A DNA stretch of 57,978 nt from positions 1-57,978 of the forward strand of contig JBCBSQ010000015.1 of the NCBI GenBank assembly GCA_039819085.1, given 5' to 3'. Of this stretch, positions 1 to 8,635 are shown piece by piece. The stretch comes from MED-G105 sp039819085. Lineage in GTDB: Bacteria; Pseudomonadota; Alphaproteobacteria; Caulobacterales; Parvularculaceae. The notes beneath the pieces are model-generated. The model searched no databases. It was given only the letters and a program-made list of their open reading frames with translations, and was not told the origin of the DNA. Each line of letters begins with the position of its first letter. Position 1 is the stretch's first letter. The translations under genes were made by a program, and so were the position numbers.

Positions 1-34
1 CTTGTAAGCTGCGAAGAACTTCGTCAGACGCGTC

Positions 35-2362
35 TCAAGCCCCCGTCAAAAACGTCGCGATGACCTTCTTCACGCCGGTCTTCTCGAAATCCACGGTGAG
101 CTTCGTGCCCTCGGCGGCTTTCACGCGGCCGTAGCCGAATTTGTCGTGGAAGACGCGCTGGCCGATGTCGAAGCCTGAGGGGCCCGTGGCGGCGGCGACG
201 AGTTTGGCTTCGCCTTCGAGGACGGCGTGGGTTTCGCGCATGCCTTTTTTGTTGGCTTGCAGGCGCCGCCAGCCGGGGGAGTTGTAGGAGGAGGCTTCGC
301 CGAGATCCTCTACCCCGCCCTGGAATTGGCCGGCCTGGCCAGGCTCGGCCGCGTAGCCGGTCTCTGAGACCGCATCGACATGTTCGGGCGGCAACTCGTC
401 GACGAAGCGCGAGGGGAGGACCGATTGCCAGCGGCCATAGATTTGGCGGTTGGCGGCGAAGGAGATGTAGCACCGCTCGCGCGCGCGGGTGACGCCGACA
501 TAGGCGAGGCGGCGCTCCTCCTCGAGGCCCTTGGCGCCGTTCTCGTCCAAGCTGCGGCGGGAGGGGAAGACCTCTTCCTCCCAGCCGGGGAGGAACACCA
601 TGGGCCATTCCAAGCCCTTGGCGGCGTGGAGGGTGAGGATCTGGACCTCGTCGCCGCGCTCGCCGCCGGACGCGTCCATGACCAGCTCCACATGTTCGAG
701 GAAGGCCGGCAGCGAGTCGAACTCGCGCATGGCGTTGATCAGCTCTTTGAGATTGTCGAGCCGGGTGGAGGCTTGGGGGCTGCGGTCTTTTTGCAGCATG
801 TCCGTATAGCCGGACTCTTCGAGGATGATCTCGGCGAGATCGGTGTGGGGCAGGCCGCCGGCGAGCTTGTCGCGCCAGAGATTGATCTGGTCGACAAAGG
901 TGGTGAGCCCGCGCTTGGCCGGGCCTTTGACCTCGTCGGTCTGCAGGACCATGGGCGTGAGAGTGAAGAGCGAGCGGCCGTCGTCGCGGGCGAAGCGTTG
1001 GAGCTTTTGCAGGGTGGAGGCGCCGACGCCGCGCTTCGGTTGGTTGACCACGCGTTCGAAGGCGAGGTCGTCGTCCGGGGAGCGGACGAGACGGAGATAG
1101 GCCATGGCGTCGCGGATCTCGGCGCGCTCGAAGAAACGGGGCCCGCCAATGACGCGATAGGGCACGCCGAGGAGGATGAAGCGCTCTTCGAAGAGGCGCA
1201 TCTGCCAGGCCGCGCGGACGAGCACCGCGCAGTCTTCATACTTGCGGCCGGAGGCGCGCCAGGCCTCGATATCGTCGCCGATAAGGCGGGCCTCGGCCTC
1301 GCCGTCCCAAAGGCCGCGGACTTTGACATGGTCGCCGAGCTCTACGGCCTCTTCGGCGGGGCGGAGGGTTTTGCCGAGGCGGCCCTTATTATGATCGATG
1401 ATCGACGCGGCGGCGGCGAGGATGCGGGCGGTGGAGCGGTAATTGCGCTCCAGCCGGATGGTTTTGGCGCCCGGAAAATCCGTCTCGAAGCGGAGGATGT
1501 TGTCCACTTCCGCCCCGCGCCAGCCATAGATGGACTGGTCGTCGTCGCCGACGCAGCAAATGTTCTTCGAGCCCTGGGCGAGCAGGCGCAGCCAGAGATA
1601 TTGGGCGACGTTCGTGTCTTGGTATTCGTCGACCAGGATGTAGCGGAACTTCTTGTGGTACTCGGCGAGGACGTCCGGATTGTCCTGGAAGATGCGGATA
1701 TTGTGGAGGAGCAGGTCGCCGAAATCGCAGGCGTTCAGGACGGCGAGGCGGGCCTGGTAGATCTCATAGCATTTGACGGCTTTGCCGTCGGCGAATTGGT
1801 AGGCCTCGTCGCCCGGGACTTTGTCCGGGGCGAGGGCGCGGTTTTTCCAGCCGTCGATCAGGGTCGCGAGATAGCGGGGCGTCCAGCGTTTGGGGTCGAT
1901 CCCCTCGGCTTCGATGATCTGTTTGCACAGACGGATCTGGTCGTCGGTGTCGAGGATGGTGAAGGAGGATTTCAGATCCACCAGCTCGGCGTGGCGGCGC
2001 AGGATCAGCGCGGCGATGGAGTGGAAGGTGCCGAGCCAGCGAAGGCCCTCGGCGTCCGGCCCGATCAGCGCCATGGCGCGCTCGCGCATTTCGCGGGCGG
2101 CCTTGTTGGTGAAGGTGACGGTGAGGGTCTGGGACGGCCAGGCGAGCTTGGTCGCGATGATATGGGCGAGGCGCGTGGTGAGGACGCGCGTCTTGCCCGT
2201 GCCGGCGCCGGCGAGGACGAGGAGCGGGCCTTCAGTCGTCTCGACCGCTTCGCGCTGTTCGGGGTTCAGGCCCTCGAAATAAGACGCGTCCGCGGCCGCC
2301 GCCGGCGCGCGGGCGGCGGCGAGTTCGGAAATGGACGGGCGGCGATTCGCAGAGTTCGACAT
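35..2362 (-). CDS. uvrD: UvrD/PcrA-type ATP-dependent DNA helicase
   Basis: Superfamily 1A 3'-5' helicase acting in nucleotide excision and mismatch repair in the cytoplasm. The 775-residue protein shows Walker A AGAGTGKT at residues 51-58, motif Ia (FTNKAAREM, about 84), the DExx-box variant VDEYQDTN at 244-251, motif III (GDDDQSIYGWRGA) and motif VI (VTRARE). The last 50 residues, with FGYGRV, resemble the Tudor-like tail of PcrA/UvrD that contacts RNA polymerase. Length is normal for the family. It lies 48 bp downstream of the alternative oxidase gene on the same strand. Assignment to the family is firm; UvrD versus PcrA naming is by convention. Confidence 0.95.
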   Translation of the reverse strand: MSNSANRRPSISELAAARAPAAAADASYFEGLNPEQREAVETTEGPLLVLAGAGTGKTRVLTTRLAHIIATKLAWPSQTLTVTFTNKAAREMRERAMALIGPDAEGLRWLGTFHSIAALILRRHAELVDLKSSFTILDTDDQIRLCKQIIEAEGIDPKRWTPRYLATLIDGWKNRALAPDKVPGDEAYQFADGKAVKCYEIYQARLAVLNACDFGDLLLHNIRIFQDNPDVLAEYHKKFRYILVDEYQDTNVAQYLWLRLLAQGSKNICCVGDDDQSIYGWRGAEVDNILRFETDFPGAKTIRLERNYRSTARILAAAASIIDHNKGRLGKTLRPAEEAVELGDHVKVRGLWDGEAEARLIGDDIEAWRASGRKYEDCAVLVRAAWQMRLFEERFILLGVPYRVIGGPRFFERAEIRDAMAYLRLVRSPDDDLAFERVVNQPKRGVGASTLQKLQRFARDDGRSLFTLTPMVLQTDEVKGPAKRGLTTFVDQINLWRDKLAGGLPHTDLAEIILEESGYTDMLQKDRSPQASTRLDNLKELINAMREFDSLPAFLEHVELVMDASGGERGDEVQILTLHAAKGLEWPMVFLPGWEEEVFPSRRSLDENGAKGLEEERRLAYVGVTRARERCYISFAANRQIYGRWQSVLPSRFVDELPPEHVDAVSETGYAAEPGQAGQFQGGVEDLGEASSYNSPGWRRLQANKKGMRETHAVLEGEAKLVAAATGPSGFDIGQRVFHDKFGYGRVKAAEGTKLTVDFEKTGVKKVIATFLTGA

Positions 2363-2410
2363 GCGCGGACTGTACCAGGAACGCAGCCGCGCGTTAGGGG
2401 CGGGCGGCGT

Positions 2411-3064
2411 TTACTCGGCCGGGACAGGGCGCGCGCCGCGCTTGCGGTTCTCAACCATGGCGTCGGCGAAGCCGTGATTGACGTCGCGGTGCTTGGCCTC
2501 GTCGGCGCGCACGGCGTAGACGACATCGCGCAGCGTGGCCTCGCGGGGCAGGTCCCAATATTCGATCGCGACGCGCGGGGCGGGTCCGTTCTCGATCCGG
2601 CCGGCGTCGATCTCGTCGAGATAGCTCGTATAGCTGACAACCGCTTCTTCCTCGAGATAGGCGACGAACCGGTGCGCCGTGCGCGGGAAGAATAGGTACA
2701 TGAAGAAGTAGAAGTTAAAGAAGATCGCTTGGGCGATCATGATGAGCCCGCGTTCGAACAGGCTCGGCTGGGAGACCTGGATGAAGGTCATGAGGTGCAT
2801 GCGCTCATTGTCGGCCTCGTCCAGCAGCTCTTTGATCCAGCCCTGGTCGTCGCGGATGTGGCGCAGCGCTTTCAAATGTTGGAGCATGCCGCCGACCATG
2901 CCGGGCACGGCCGCCACGGTTTCGAGCACGACGGCGCGGTGGCCGTAGCGCTTGCGGAAAAAGGCGTCCGCGAACACACGCATGAATTTCACAAGCCCGA
3001 GCGCCGCCTTATCTTTCAGGCTGTGCGCCGGACGGCGCAGGTGGATTTCACGGGTGTTTGTCAT
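2411..3064 (-). CDS. aox: Alternative oxidase (ubiquinol oxidase, diiron)
   Basis: Cyanide-insensitive ubiquinol:O2 oxidoreductase that would sit on one face of the inner membrane and reduce oxygen without pumping protons. All six diiron ligands of the family can be placed in the 217 residues: E48 (LET), E87 and H90 (NERMH), E138 (LEEEA) and E189 and H192 (ADEAKH). The hydrophobic stretch at about 108-127 fits the monotopic membrane-binding region. There is no transit peptide, and the length matches bacterial and core mitochondrial AOX. Bacterial copies are known but patchy. Family call is firm; the physiological role here is inferred. Confidence 0.93.
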   Translation of the reverse strand: MTNTREIHLRRPAHSLKDKAALGLVKFMRVFADAFFRKRYGHRAVVLETVAAVPGMVGGMLQHLKALRHIRDDQGWIKELLDEADNERMHLMTFIQVSQPSLFERGLIMIAQAIFFNFYFFMYLFFPRTAHRFVAYLEEEAVVSYTSYLDEIDAGRIENGPAPRVAIEYWDLPREATLRDVVYAVRADEAKHRDVNHGFADAMVENRKRGARPVPAE

Positions 3065-3170
3065 CGGACTGCTCGTTCCAACTCTTTTCTTCGCCCATCC
3101 GTAATAAGATATAGGCGCAGCCGCCGAGCGCGGAGGTGCGACATGTCACCACCTCGAACCGCATTGCGCG

Positions 3171-3653
3171 CTAGCCGAGCGACGGCAAGCCTGAACGGGC
3201 CAAGCGACGCCAGCGGTGTTGGCGCCAGCGATAGAAGAGCTGTGCGAACAGCCAGATGAAGGGCGTGAGCAGGCCAGCGGCGACGTCGACGCGGTCGACA
3301 TAGTCGGTGCGGCCGTCGGGCCGCGGGCGCATATGGATCCAGTGGTCCCAGACTTTGACGAGGTCGCCTGAGCCATTGTCCCGGACGATGCGCGCGCCAT
3401 CGCCGTCGTCCGGCGCGGGGTCCGGGAAACTGACATCCACCCATTGCCGGCCGAGCGGCAGGACGCCGAGAAAGGACATGGCCGCTCGGTGACGGCCTGG
3501 CGGCCAGACTTCGGGCCAAGCCGGGGGATCGATCGGTTTGAACTTAAGGAGCGGAGACGCGATCCAGACCAGAGTCTTGGGCCGCCGCACCAAGTCCCAA
3601 GCTCGCTCGACCGGCGTGTCCAGCACCGTGGACACTTCAACACGCCAGGGCAT
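3171..3653 (-). CDS. SRPBCC-fold protein, function unknown
   Basis: A 160-residue protein with the start typical of the START/SRPBCC (polyketide cyclase/dehydrase-like) fold: a beta strand WRVEVSTVLDTPVERAWDLV, then a central sheet and a C-terminal helix rich in Phe, Trp and Arg (LLTPFIWLFAQLFYRWR). Such proteins bind hydrophobic ligands in a deep pocket; nothing identifies the ligand. The aromatic and basic C-terminus may lie against the membrane. It follows the DUF3833 lipoprotein gene on the same strand, 59 bp away, so co-transcription is possible. Confidence 0.75.
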   Translation of the reverse strand: MPWRVEVSTVLDTPVERAWDLVRRPKTLVWIASPLLKFKPIDPPAWPEVWPPGRHRAAMSFLGVLPLGRQWVDVSFPDPAPDDGDGARIVRDNGSGDLVKVWDHWIHMRPRPDGRTDYVDRVDVAAGLLTPFIWLFAQLFYRWRQHRWRRLARSGLPSLG

Positions 3654-3712
3654 TTGTTTGGATCATCTCCCTATTCGCCTTGCGAGACGAAATGGGAGCG
3701 GGTCCGCCGCGA

Positions 3713-4267
3713 TCAAGACGTCGATGCGCGCGCGCCTTTCTGAAACGTGATTGTCACCGAGCCGATCTCGAAACCGAAGCGGGTGACATAGGCGCGGTTG
3801 ATGAGGACCCCGTCCGGCTGCAGATACATCCAATCGTCGAAGCCGACCTTCCAGGTGGTGTCCTCGTCGATCTTGAGATTGATCTTGTAGGTCCAATTGA
3901 AGGCGTTGCCCGAGACCTCGCCCTCGGCGACGCCGATCACATCGCCCGCCGTGCCGCGATACTTTCCATCGCCGAGGACGTCGATCACCCAGACGCGGGT
4001 TTCGCGCTCGCCGTCATCGTAGAGGAAGCGTTCGTCGAGGGTCAGGACATCGCCTTCGAGCGTGCCGGTGATGTCGACGGTGAACTGGCGGCGGAGCTTG
4101 CCGAAGCGGTCTTCGAATATTCCGTAGGCGGTGGTTTCGCCGAGGAAATAGTCTTCCAGGCGGAACTCGCGCGGGGCGTCGGCGAAATCCTCCAGATCGT
4201 TGGATACGCAGGCGGCCATCGGGGCGCTGGCGACGACGGCGGGGGCGAAAAGGCGTGACAAACGCAT
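3713..4267 (-). CDS. DUF3833-family lipoprotein
   Basis: A 184-residue protein beginning MRLSRLFAPAVVASAPMAAC, which reads as a lipoprotein signal with the modified cysteine in MAACVS. The rest fits DUF3833: beta-rich, with EDYFLGETTAYGIFEDRFG near the start and WMYLQPDGVLINRA near the end. I chose the start at 4267 because AAGGAG lies just upstream and the signal sequence begins there; the reading frame stays open to 4552, but that extension crosses the divergent ArsR gene. The function of DUF3833 is not known; a role at the cell envelope is inferred from the signal. Confidence 0.82.
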   Translation of the reverse strand: MRLSRLFAPAVVASAPMAACVSNDLEDFADAPREFRLEDYFLGETTAYGIFEDRFGKLRRQFTVDITGTLEGDVLTLDERFLYDDGERETRVWVIDVLGDGKYRGTAGDVIGVAEGEVSGNAFNWTYKINLKIDEDTTWKVGFDDWMYLQPDGVLINRAYVTRFGFEIGSVTITFQKGARASTS

Positions 4268-4333
4268 GGCGGCTCCTTGGTGATCTTTCTTACGCAGCAG
4301 GGGCCGTTTCGGATCGCGCAGGCGGCGTCCCGC

Positions 4334-4369
4334 TTGACGCGCCCTACAGTGTAATTTAGTAATTACATT
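4334..4369 (+). promoter_or_regulatory. Promoter with overlapping ArsR operator; leaderless start
   Basis: A -35 box TTGACG (4334-4339) is followed after 17 bp by a -10 box TAGTAA (4357-4362). Over the -10 lies a perfect inverted repeat TGTAATT-TAGT-AATTACA (4350-4367), the size and position expected for autorepression by the ArsR protein encoded next. The predicted transcription start falls at or beside the ATG at 4370, and no Shine-Dalgarno fits before it, so the mRNA is probably leaderless. Promoter and regulator assignment are inferred from sequence only. Confidence 0.6.
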
Positions 4370-4717
4370 ATGACCAATGATGATATGGACGCGGTCTTTC
4401 ACGCGCTCGCCCATGCGACGCGGCGCCGGATTTTGGATCTGGTGAACGCCAAGCCGGGCCAGGGCGTGGGGGAGCTTGCGAGCGCGTTCGACGTCAGCCG
4501 GATCGCCGTGATGAACCATCTCGCCGTGCTGGAGCAGGCGGGCCTGATCCATAGCGAAAAGGACGGACGTACGCGCCGGCTCTATTTCAACGCCGCGCCG
4601 ATCCAGATGATCCAGGATCGGTGGATGAGCGCCTATAGCGCGCGGTGGGCGGGGCGGGCGACCGCTTTGAAATACGCGGCCGAAGCTGCTGCGAAACGAC
4701 AGGAGGACGAGGAATGA
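4370..4717 (+). CDS. ArsR-family winged-helix repressor
   Basis: A 115-residue winged-helix regulator. The DNA-binding core reads ALAHATRRRILDLV, then VGELASAFDVSRIAVMNHLA as helix-turn-helix, then a wing with EKDGRTRRLYFNA. No metal-binding CxC motif is seen; it resembles the ArsR subgroup that partners AHSA1/SRPBCC proteins. Its stop codon overlaps the start of the SRPBCC gene (ATGA at 4714-4717), and a perfect inverted repeat covers its own promoter, so autoregulation of the three-gene operon is likely. The inducer is unknown. Confidence 0.9.
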   Translation: MTNDDMDAVFHALAHATRRRILDLVNAKPGQGVGELASAFDVSRIAVMNHLAVLEQAGLIHSEKDGRTRRLYFNAAPIQMIQDRWMSAYSARWAGRATALKYAAEAAAKRQEDEE

Positions 4718-5241
4718 GCGGGGACGCGAACGCCGAGGGGCGCGCAGTTTACAAGGTGCTGATCGATGCGCCGATCGAAACGGTATGGAACACGCTGGTG
4801 AAGACGGACGAGGCGCTGCCCTTTTTCTTTGGCGCGGTTTGCGACACCGCGGACGGGCTGAAGCCGGGCGCGAAGATGCGCATGGTCACGCCGAACCGGA
4901 AGTTTGCGAGCGTGGTCGGCGAGGTGCTCGAATTCTCACCGCCCCACCGCTACGTCCACACGCTGAAATTCACCCAATGGGACGATGCGCCCTGTACGGT
5001 GACCTATGAGCTGAACGAGACGCCGGACGGCGTGGCGTTTCTACTCATCACCGAAAACGTGCCGGCCGGCACAAAGACCGAAAAGTCCATGGCGAGCGGC
5101 GGGGACTTCATCACCAGCAACCTGAAAAGACTGGTTGAGACCGGCGGACCGGCCTTTTCAGGCCGCATGGTCATGGCGCTCGGACCCTTGATGGCCCTCT
5201 TCACGCCGAAGGCCTGCCGGATCGAAAACTGGCCGCTTTAA
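4714..5241 (+). CDS. AHSA1/SRPBCC-domain protein
   Basis: A 175-residue SRPBCC protein of the Aha1 C-terminal-like (AHSA1) type: KVLIDAPIETVWNTLVKTD at the start, PHRYVHTLKF in the sheet, and a long C-terminal helix SGGDFITSNLKRLVE. The ATG at 4714 overlaps the stop of the arsR gene, which indicates translational coupling; the AGGAGG just upstream is a strong ribosome-binding site. ArsR/AHSA1 pairs are common in Alphaproteobacteria and are thought to respond to or bind small hydrophobic ligands, but no substrate can be read here. Confidence 0.87.
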   Translation: MSGDANAEGRAVYKVLIDAPIETVWNTLVKTDEALPFFFGAVCDTADGLKPGAKMRMVTPNRKFASVVGEVLEFSPPHRYVHTLKFTQWDDAPCTVTYELNETPDGVAFLLITENVPAGTKTEKSMASGGDFITSNLKRLVETGGPAFSGRMVMALGPLMALFTPKACRIENWPL

Positions 5242-5268
5242 GACGGCCGCGCTCAGGAGGAACAGACG

Positions 5269-5823
5269 ATGGCGAAATCACCTGAAGAGATGGCCCAGTC
5301 CATGATCGCGAACATGCCGGAAAAGACCGGCAAGCCGCTTGAAGACTGGCTGGCGGTGGTGAAGGCGAGCGGGCTCGGCAAACATGGTGAGATTGTCAAG
5401 CTGCTGAAGAGCGAGCACGGCATGGGGCACGGCTTCGCCAATTTGGTGGCGCATTCCGCGCTGAACGCCGCGCCGACCGATTCGGGCGACTTGGTCGAGG
5501 CGCAGTATTCCGGCGGCAAGGCTGGGCTGCGGCCGATCTATGATGCGGTCCACGCCTACGCCGCCACGCTGGGCGCGGATGTGGAGGTCGCGCCGAAGAA
5601 GACGAGCGTGAGTTTTCGCCGGTCGAAGCAGTTCGCCTGCGCGACGCCGGCGACGAAATCGCGCGTGGATCTGGGGATCCAGCTGAAGGGCGCCAAAGCG
5701 ACGGACCGGCTGCTCGCCCTGAAGCCCGGTTCAATGACCAGCCACACTGTGCGGCTGGAGCGGCCGGACGATTTCGATGACGAAGTGAAGGCCTGGGTGA
5801 AAGCGGCTTACGAGGCCGCCTGA
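5269..5823 (+). CDS. DUF4287/DUF5655 protein
   Basis: A 184-residue soluble protein with two parts: an N-terminal DUF4287 helical domain (about 1-65, with GKPLEDWLAVVKASGLGKHG and GMGHGFANLVAH) and a C-terminal DUF5655 domain (about 85-182, with IYDAVHAYA and VSFRRSKQFACATPATKSRV). It is the third gene of the ArsR operon, 27 bp after the SRPBCC gene and preceded by AGGAGG. The biochemical function is unknown. Its 3' end overlaps the convergent glycosyltransferase gene by 16 bp. Confidence 0.85.
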   Translation: MAKSPEEMAQSMIANMPEKTGKPLEDWLAVVKASGLGKHGEIVKLLKSEHGMGHGFANLVAHSALNAAPTDSGDLVEAQYSGGKAGLRPIYDAVHAYAATLGADVEVAPKKTSVSFRRSKQFACATPATKSRVDLGIQLKGAKATDRLLALKPGSMTSHTVRLERPDDFDDEVKAWVKAAYEAA

Positions 5824-6776
5824 CGGACGGGTTCGGCGGCGGGCGCGGCCTCGAACCCTTCGGCCTTGGCGACCAAGTAGAGCGGGCGGCCCTTCACCTC
5901 GGTGAAGATGCGGGCGAGGTATTCGCCGATCACGCCGATGCCGATCATCATCGCACCATTGAAAAACAGCATGACGGTCATCAGCGAGGCGTAGCCCGGC
6001 ACGTCGACGCCGAAAATCAGGGTTCTAATGATGGTGAAGGCCATGAAGCCGATCGCGCCGAGGCTGACCAGGAAGCCGAGGTAGGACCAAATGCGCAGGG
6101 GCAGCGAGGAGAAGGAAATCACGCCGTCCAGGGCGAAATTCCAGAGCTTCCAATAATTAAACTTGGTCTCGCCGGCGGCGCGGGCGTCGCGGGTGTAGCG
6201 CACGTCGTCGGTCTCAAAGCCGACCCAGGCGAAGAGGCCTTTCATGAAGCGGGAGCGTTCGGGCAGCTGTTTCAGCGCGTCCACAACTTTCCGGTCCATC
6301 AGTCTGAAATCACCGACATTTTTCGGGATGGCGGGCTTTGAGAGATGGGCGAACATCCAATAGAAGGCGCCGGCCGTGGCGCGTTTCAGGAAGGTGTCGG
6401 AGGAGCGGTCGTCGCGCACGGCGAGGACAACATCTGCGCCGGCGCGCCATTTTTCGACGAGGGCCGGTATGACTTCGGGCGGGTCTTGCAGATCGGCGTC
6501 GATCGGTATGACCGCGTTGCCCGTGGCGTAATCGAGACCGGCGGACAGGGCGGTTTCTTTGCCGAAATTGCGTGAGAGATCGACGATCTTAATCCGCGCG
6601 TCGGCGGCGCGGTGGGCTTTGAGGCGCAGGAGCGTGGCGTCGCGGCTGCCGTCATTGACGCAGATGATCTCGAAATCCTCGGTCAGCTCCAGGAGCACGT
6701 TTTTGACGCGCCGGAAGAAGACGTCGAGCACGTCTTCCTCATTGTACATGGGCGCGACAATCGAGATCAGCGGCAA
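5808..6776 (-). CDS. GT2 polyprenyl-phosphate glycosyltransferase (GtrB/DPM1-like)
   Basis: A 322-residue family-2 glycosyltransferase with the GT-A fold at the N-terminus: ISIVAPMYNEEDVL, VNDGSRD (about 40-46), and the metal-binding D93-A-D95 in PIDADLQDPPE. Two membrane helices follow at about 228-285, ending IGEYLARIFTEVKGRP, as in GtrB, ArnC-like and Dpm1-like enzymes that load a sugar onto undecaprenyl phosphate at the cytoplasmic face. The upstream gene, 36 bp away, encodes a large polytopic protein that could use the lipid-linked sugar outside. Sugar and acceptor are not identifiable. Confidence 0.9.
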   Translation of the reverse strand: MPLISIVAPMYNEEDVLDVFFRRVKNVLLELTEDFEIICVNDGSRDATLLRLKAHRAADARIKIVDLSRNFGKETALSAGLDYATGNAVIPIDADLQDPPEVIPALVEKWRAGADVVLAVRDDRSSDTFLKRATAGAFYWMFAHLSKPAIPKNVGDFRLMDRKVVDALKQLPERSRFMKGLFAWVGFETDDVRYTRDARAAGETKFNYWKLWNFALDGVISFSSLPLRIWSYLGFLVSLGAIGFMAFTIIRTLIFGVDVPGYASLMTVMLFFNGAMMIGIGVIGEYLARIFTEVKGRPLYLVAKAEGFEAAPAAEPVRQAAS

Positions 6777-6812
6777 AGCGAGGGACTCCGTGCGGCGGGA
6801 CGCGCCGCGTCT

Positions 6813-8567
6813 CTAGGCAGCTTGGCCCGAATTGGTTGCGAAAGCCTTTGCGCGGCGGCGATGGGCGAGCTGCGCGCGCAGCGGCCCGGCGAAGAGGCCG
6901 GCGAGGGCGAGCCACGAGAGGAGACCGCCGACCCGTTCCGACCAATGAGCGGGGAGATAGATCTGGATTTGGCGTGCTTCTGCGACCGCGGCGATTTCGA
7001 TCATGCCGGCGGGCGTCGAAGCGGCGAGTTCGATCGGCGCGCCGGAGCCGAGGTCGCGGGCGCGCCAGTGTTTCCAATAGGGGATCGGGATAAGAGCGGT
7101 CTCGCCGGCGGGGAGGGCGAGGCGGAGGACTCGCGGGTTGCGACGGTCGAGGGCGAGGTGGGCCGAGGCGGTTTCAGCTTCGCCGTAGAAGTCGCCGACG
7201 ACGCCGCGCCAGGTGTCGAATTCGAAATTGCCGCCGGCTTTCACGATGGCGGTGGCCTCGCTCATCATCTCTTCCGGGAAGTATTCGATCGCACCGCCCT
7301 GTTTGTAGGCGCCGTCGAGGGCGCGGCCGTCGCGGATCGTCTCCATGGCGTAGGGCCAGACCGAGGCGTAGGCCGTGAAGAGGGCGAAGGCGCCGGCGGT
7401 CGCAGCGGCGCCCGCGCGGAGCCGCAAGGGGCCGCCCTCGCGCCAAGTCTCAGCGAGCGCGCTGACGAGGTAGCCGGCGGACAAAGCGAGCGGCAGGTCG
7501 ACGAAGATCATCATCCGCCAGGGGAACTGGACCGAGGCGATGATCCAATGCTCCCAGATGAGGGCCGAAAGCGGGCTCATGAGGAAGACGGAGACGAGAA
7601 GCGGGCCGGCGATCCAGAGGCGGAGACACGCGATCTTCGCCGCGCCGACCGCGAGCGCCGCGCCGCAGGCGACGAGAGCGTAGACCAGCATGGTGCGGAT
7701 CGGAATGGTGGTTTTCGGATCGGGCTCCGGCGCGCCGTCGAAGAAGAACCAGTTGCTCGGCACATAGTACGGCCCGAAGAGGACTTGCGGGGAGACGTCG
7801 TTCAGGAGCGCGACCGCGGGCATCCAGTAGAGCGCCGTGGCGGCCGCGCCGGCCGCGCCCCAAGCCGCGGCGCGCGCGCCGAGCAGGACGACCGCGCGTC
7901 GATCGTCGCGCTTCGTCCAGGCGATGAAGAGAAAGAGCGCGCCCATGACGTGGACGGCGAGCAAAGCGCTCGGCAGGTGGCAGAGGATCATGCCGCCGAA
8001 GGCGAGGGCGAAGCCGCGGCCGCCGCGGCCGTCATCGGCGAGGCGCGTGAAGAAATGCGCCATCAGCGGGAAGAAGATGTAGGCGGCCATCTCGCCGGCG
8101 GCCTGACGAACGAACCAGTCCATCATGAGGTGGTAGGGGGCGAGCGCGTAGACGGCGGCGCCGGCGGCGGCCGCCCATGGGCCCATCCATCGCCGGGCGA
8201 GGAGGTAGAAGGCCGGGGCTGAGAAAATGATCAACCAAGCGCCGCCGAGGGCGAAGGCGGTTCCGGTGTCGCAACCGACGCAGAGCGGGCGGCCGAGCAG
8301 AGCGGCGGTCCAGAAGGGCAGCGGGCCGTAGAAGAAAAAATCGAGCCCGCCGAGGCCGAACCAAAGACCGTCCAGCCGGCGGGGATAGGGTGCGCCGTCA
8401 TAGAACGCCGCTTCGAAGGCGGCGTACCACGGCATGTTGTTGACGTAGGAATGGCCTTCCGGGGCGCCGAGCCAGCCGAACAGCGCGAGGAGCCCGAATG
8501 CGGCCGCGCTGGCGAGCAAGATCAAGCTGCGCGGGGCGCGCGCGTCACCGGTGGTCGTATCGGCCAT
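6813..8567 (-). CDS. Polytopic membrane protein, PTPS-related / GT-C-like
   Basis: A 584-residue integral membrane protein with many hydrophobic segments, then a soluble region from about 410 (FPEEMMSEATAIVK) to 540 and a last helix near the C-terminus. The first periplasmic loop (YVNNMPWYAAFEAAFYDGAP) and the run LAPYHLMMDWFVRQAAGEMA resemble the 6-pyruvoyl-tetrahydropterin-synthase-related membrane family, which is related to GT-C glycosyltransferases. GGGAG precedes the ATG. It probably forms an operon with the GT2 gene that follows, suggesting sugar transfer from polyprenyl phosphate. Activity is inferred, not shown. Confidence 0.8.
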   Translation of the reverse strand: MADTTTGDARAPRSLILLASAAAFGLLALFGWLGAPEGHSYVNNMPWYAAFEAAFYDGAPYPRRLDGLWFGLGGLDFFFYGPLPFWTAALLGRPLCVGCDTGTAFALGGAWLIIFSAPAFYLLARRWMGPWAAAAGAAVYALAPYHLMMDWFVRQAAGEMAAYIFFPLMAHFFTRLADDGRGGRGFALAFGGMILCHLPSALLAVHVMGALFLFIAWTKRDDRRAVVLLGARAAAWGAAGAAATALYWMPAVALLNDVSPQVLFGPYYVPSNWFFFDGAPEPDPKTTIPIRTMLVYALVACGAALAVGAAKIACLRLWIAGPLLVSVFLMSPLSALIWEHWIIASVQFPWRMMIFVDLPLALSAGYLVSALAETWREGGPLRLRAGAAATAGAFALFTAYASVWPYAMETIRDGRALDGAYKQGGAIEYFPEEMMSEATAIVKAGGNFEFDTWRGVVGDFYGEAETASAHLALDRRNPRVLRLALPAGETALIPIPYWKHWRARDLGSGAPIELAASTPAGMIEIAAVAEARQIQIYLPAHWSERVGGLLSWLALAGLFAGPLRAQLAHRRRAKAFATNSGQAA

Positions 8568-8635
8568 AAGCTCCCTCCGCCCGCGCCGAGGCGGCAGGCC
8601 CGGGCGCTTAAGCGGAGGACGCTAACCGAAAAGCC

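Noticed and set aside
380..2695. 771-codon open frame opposite uvrD, and similar long antisense frames at 6612-8222, 28027-29574 and 53499-54758
   Set aside because: They mirror well-conserved genes on the other strand, have compositions typical of GC-rich shadow frames and show no recognisable domain.
3713..4552. 279-residue version of the DUF3833 gene
   Set aside because: The extra N-terminus lies over the ArsR gene and promoter; the lipoprotein signal and ribosome-binding site support a start at 4267.
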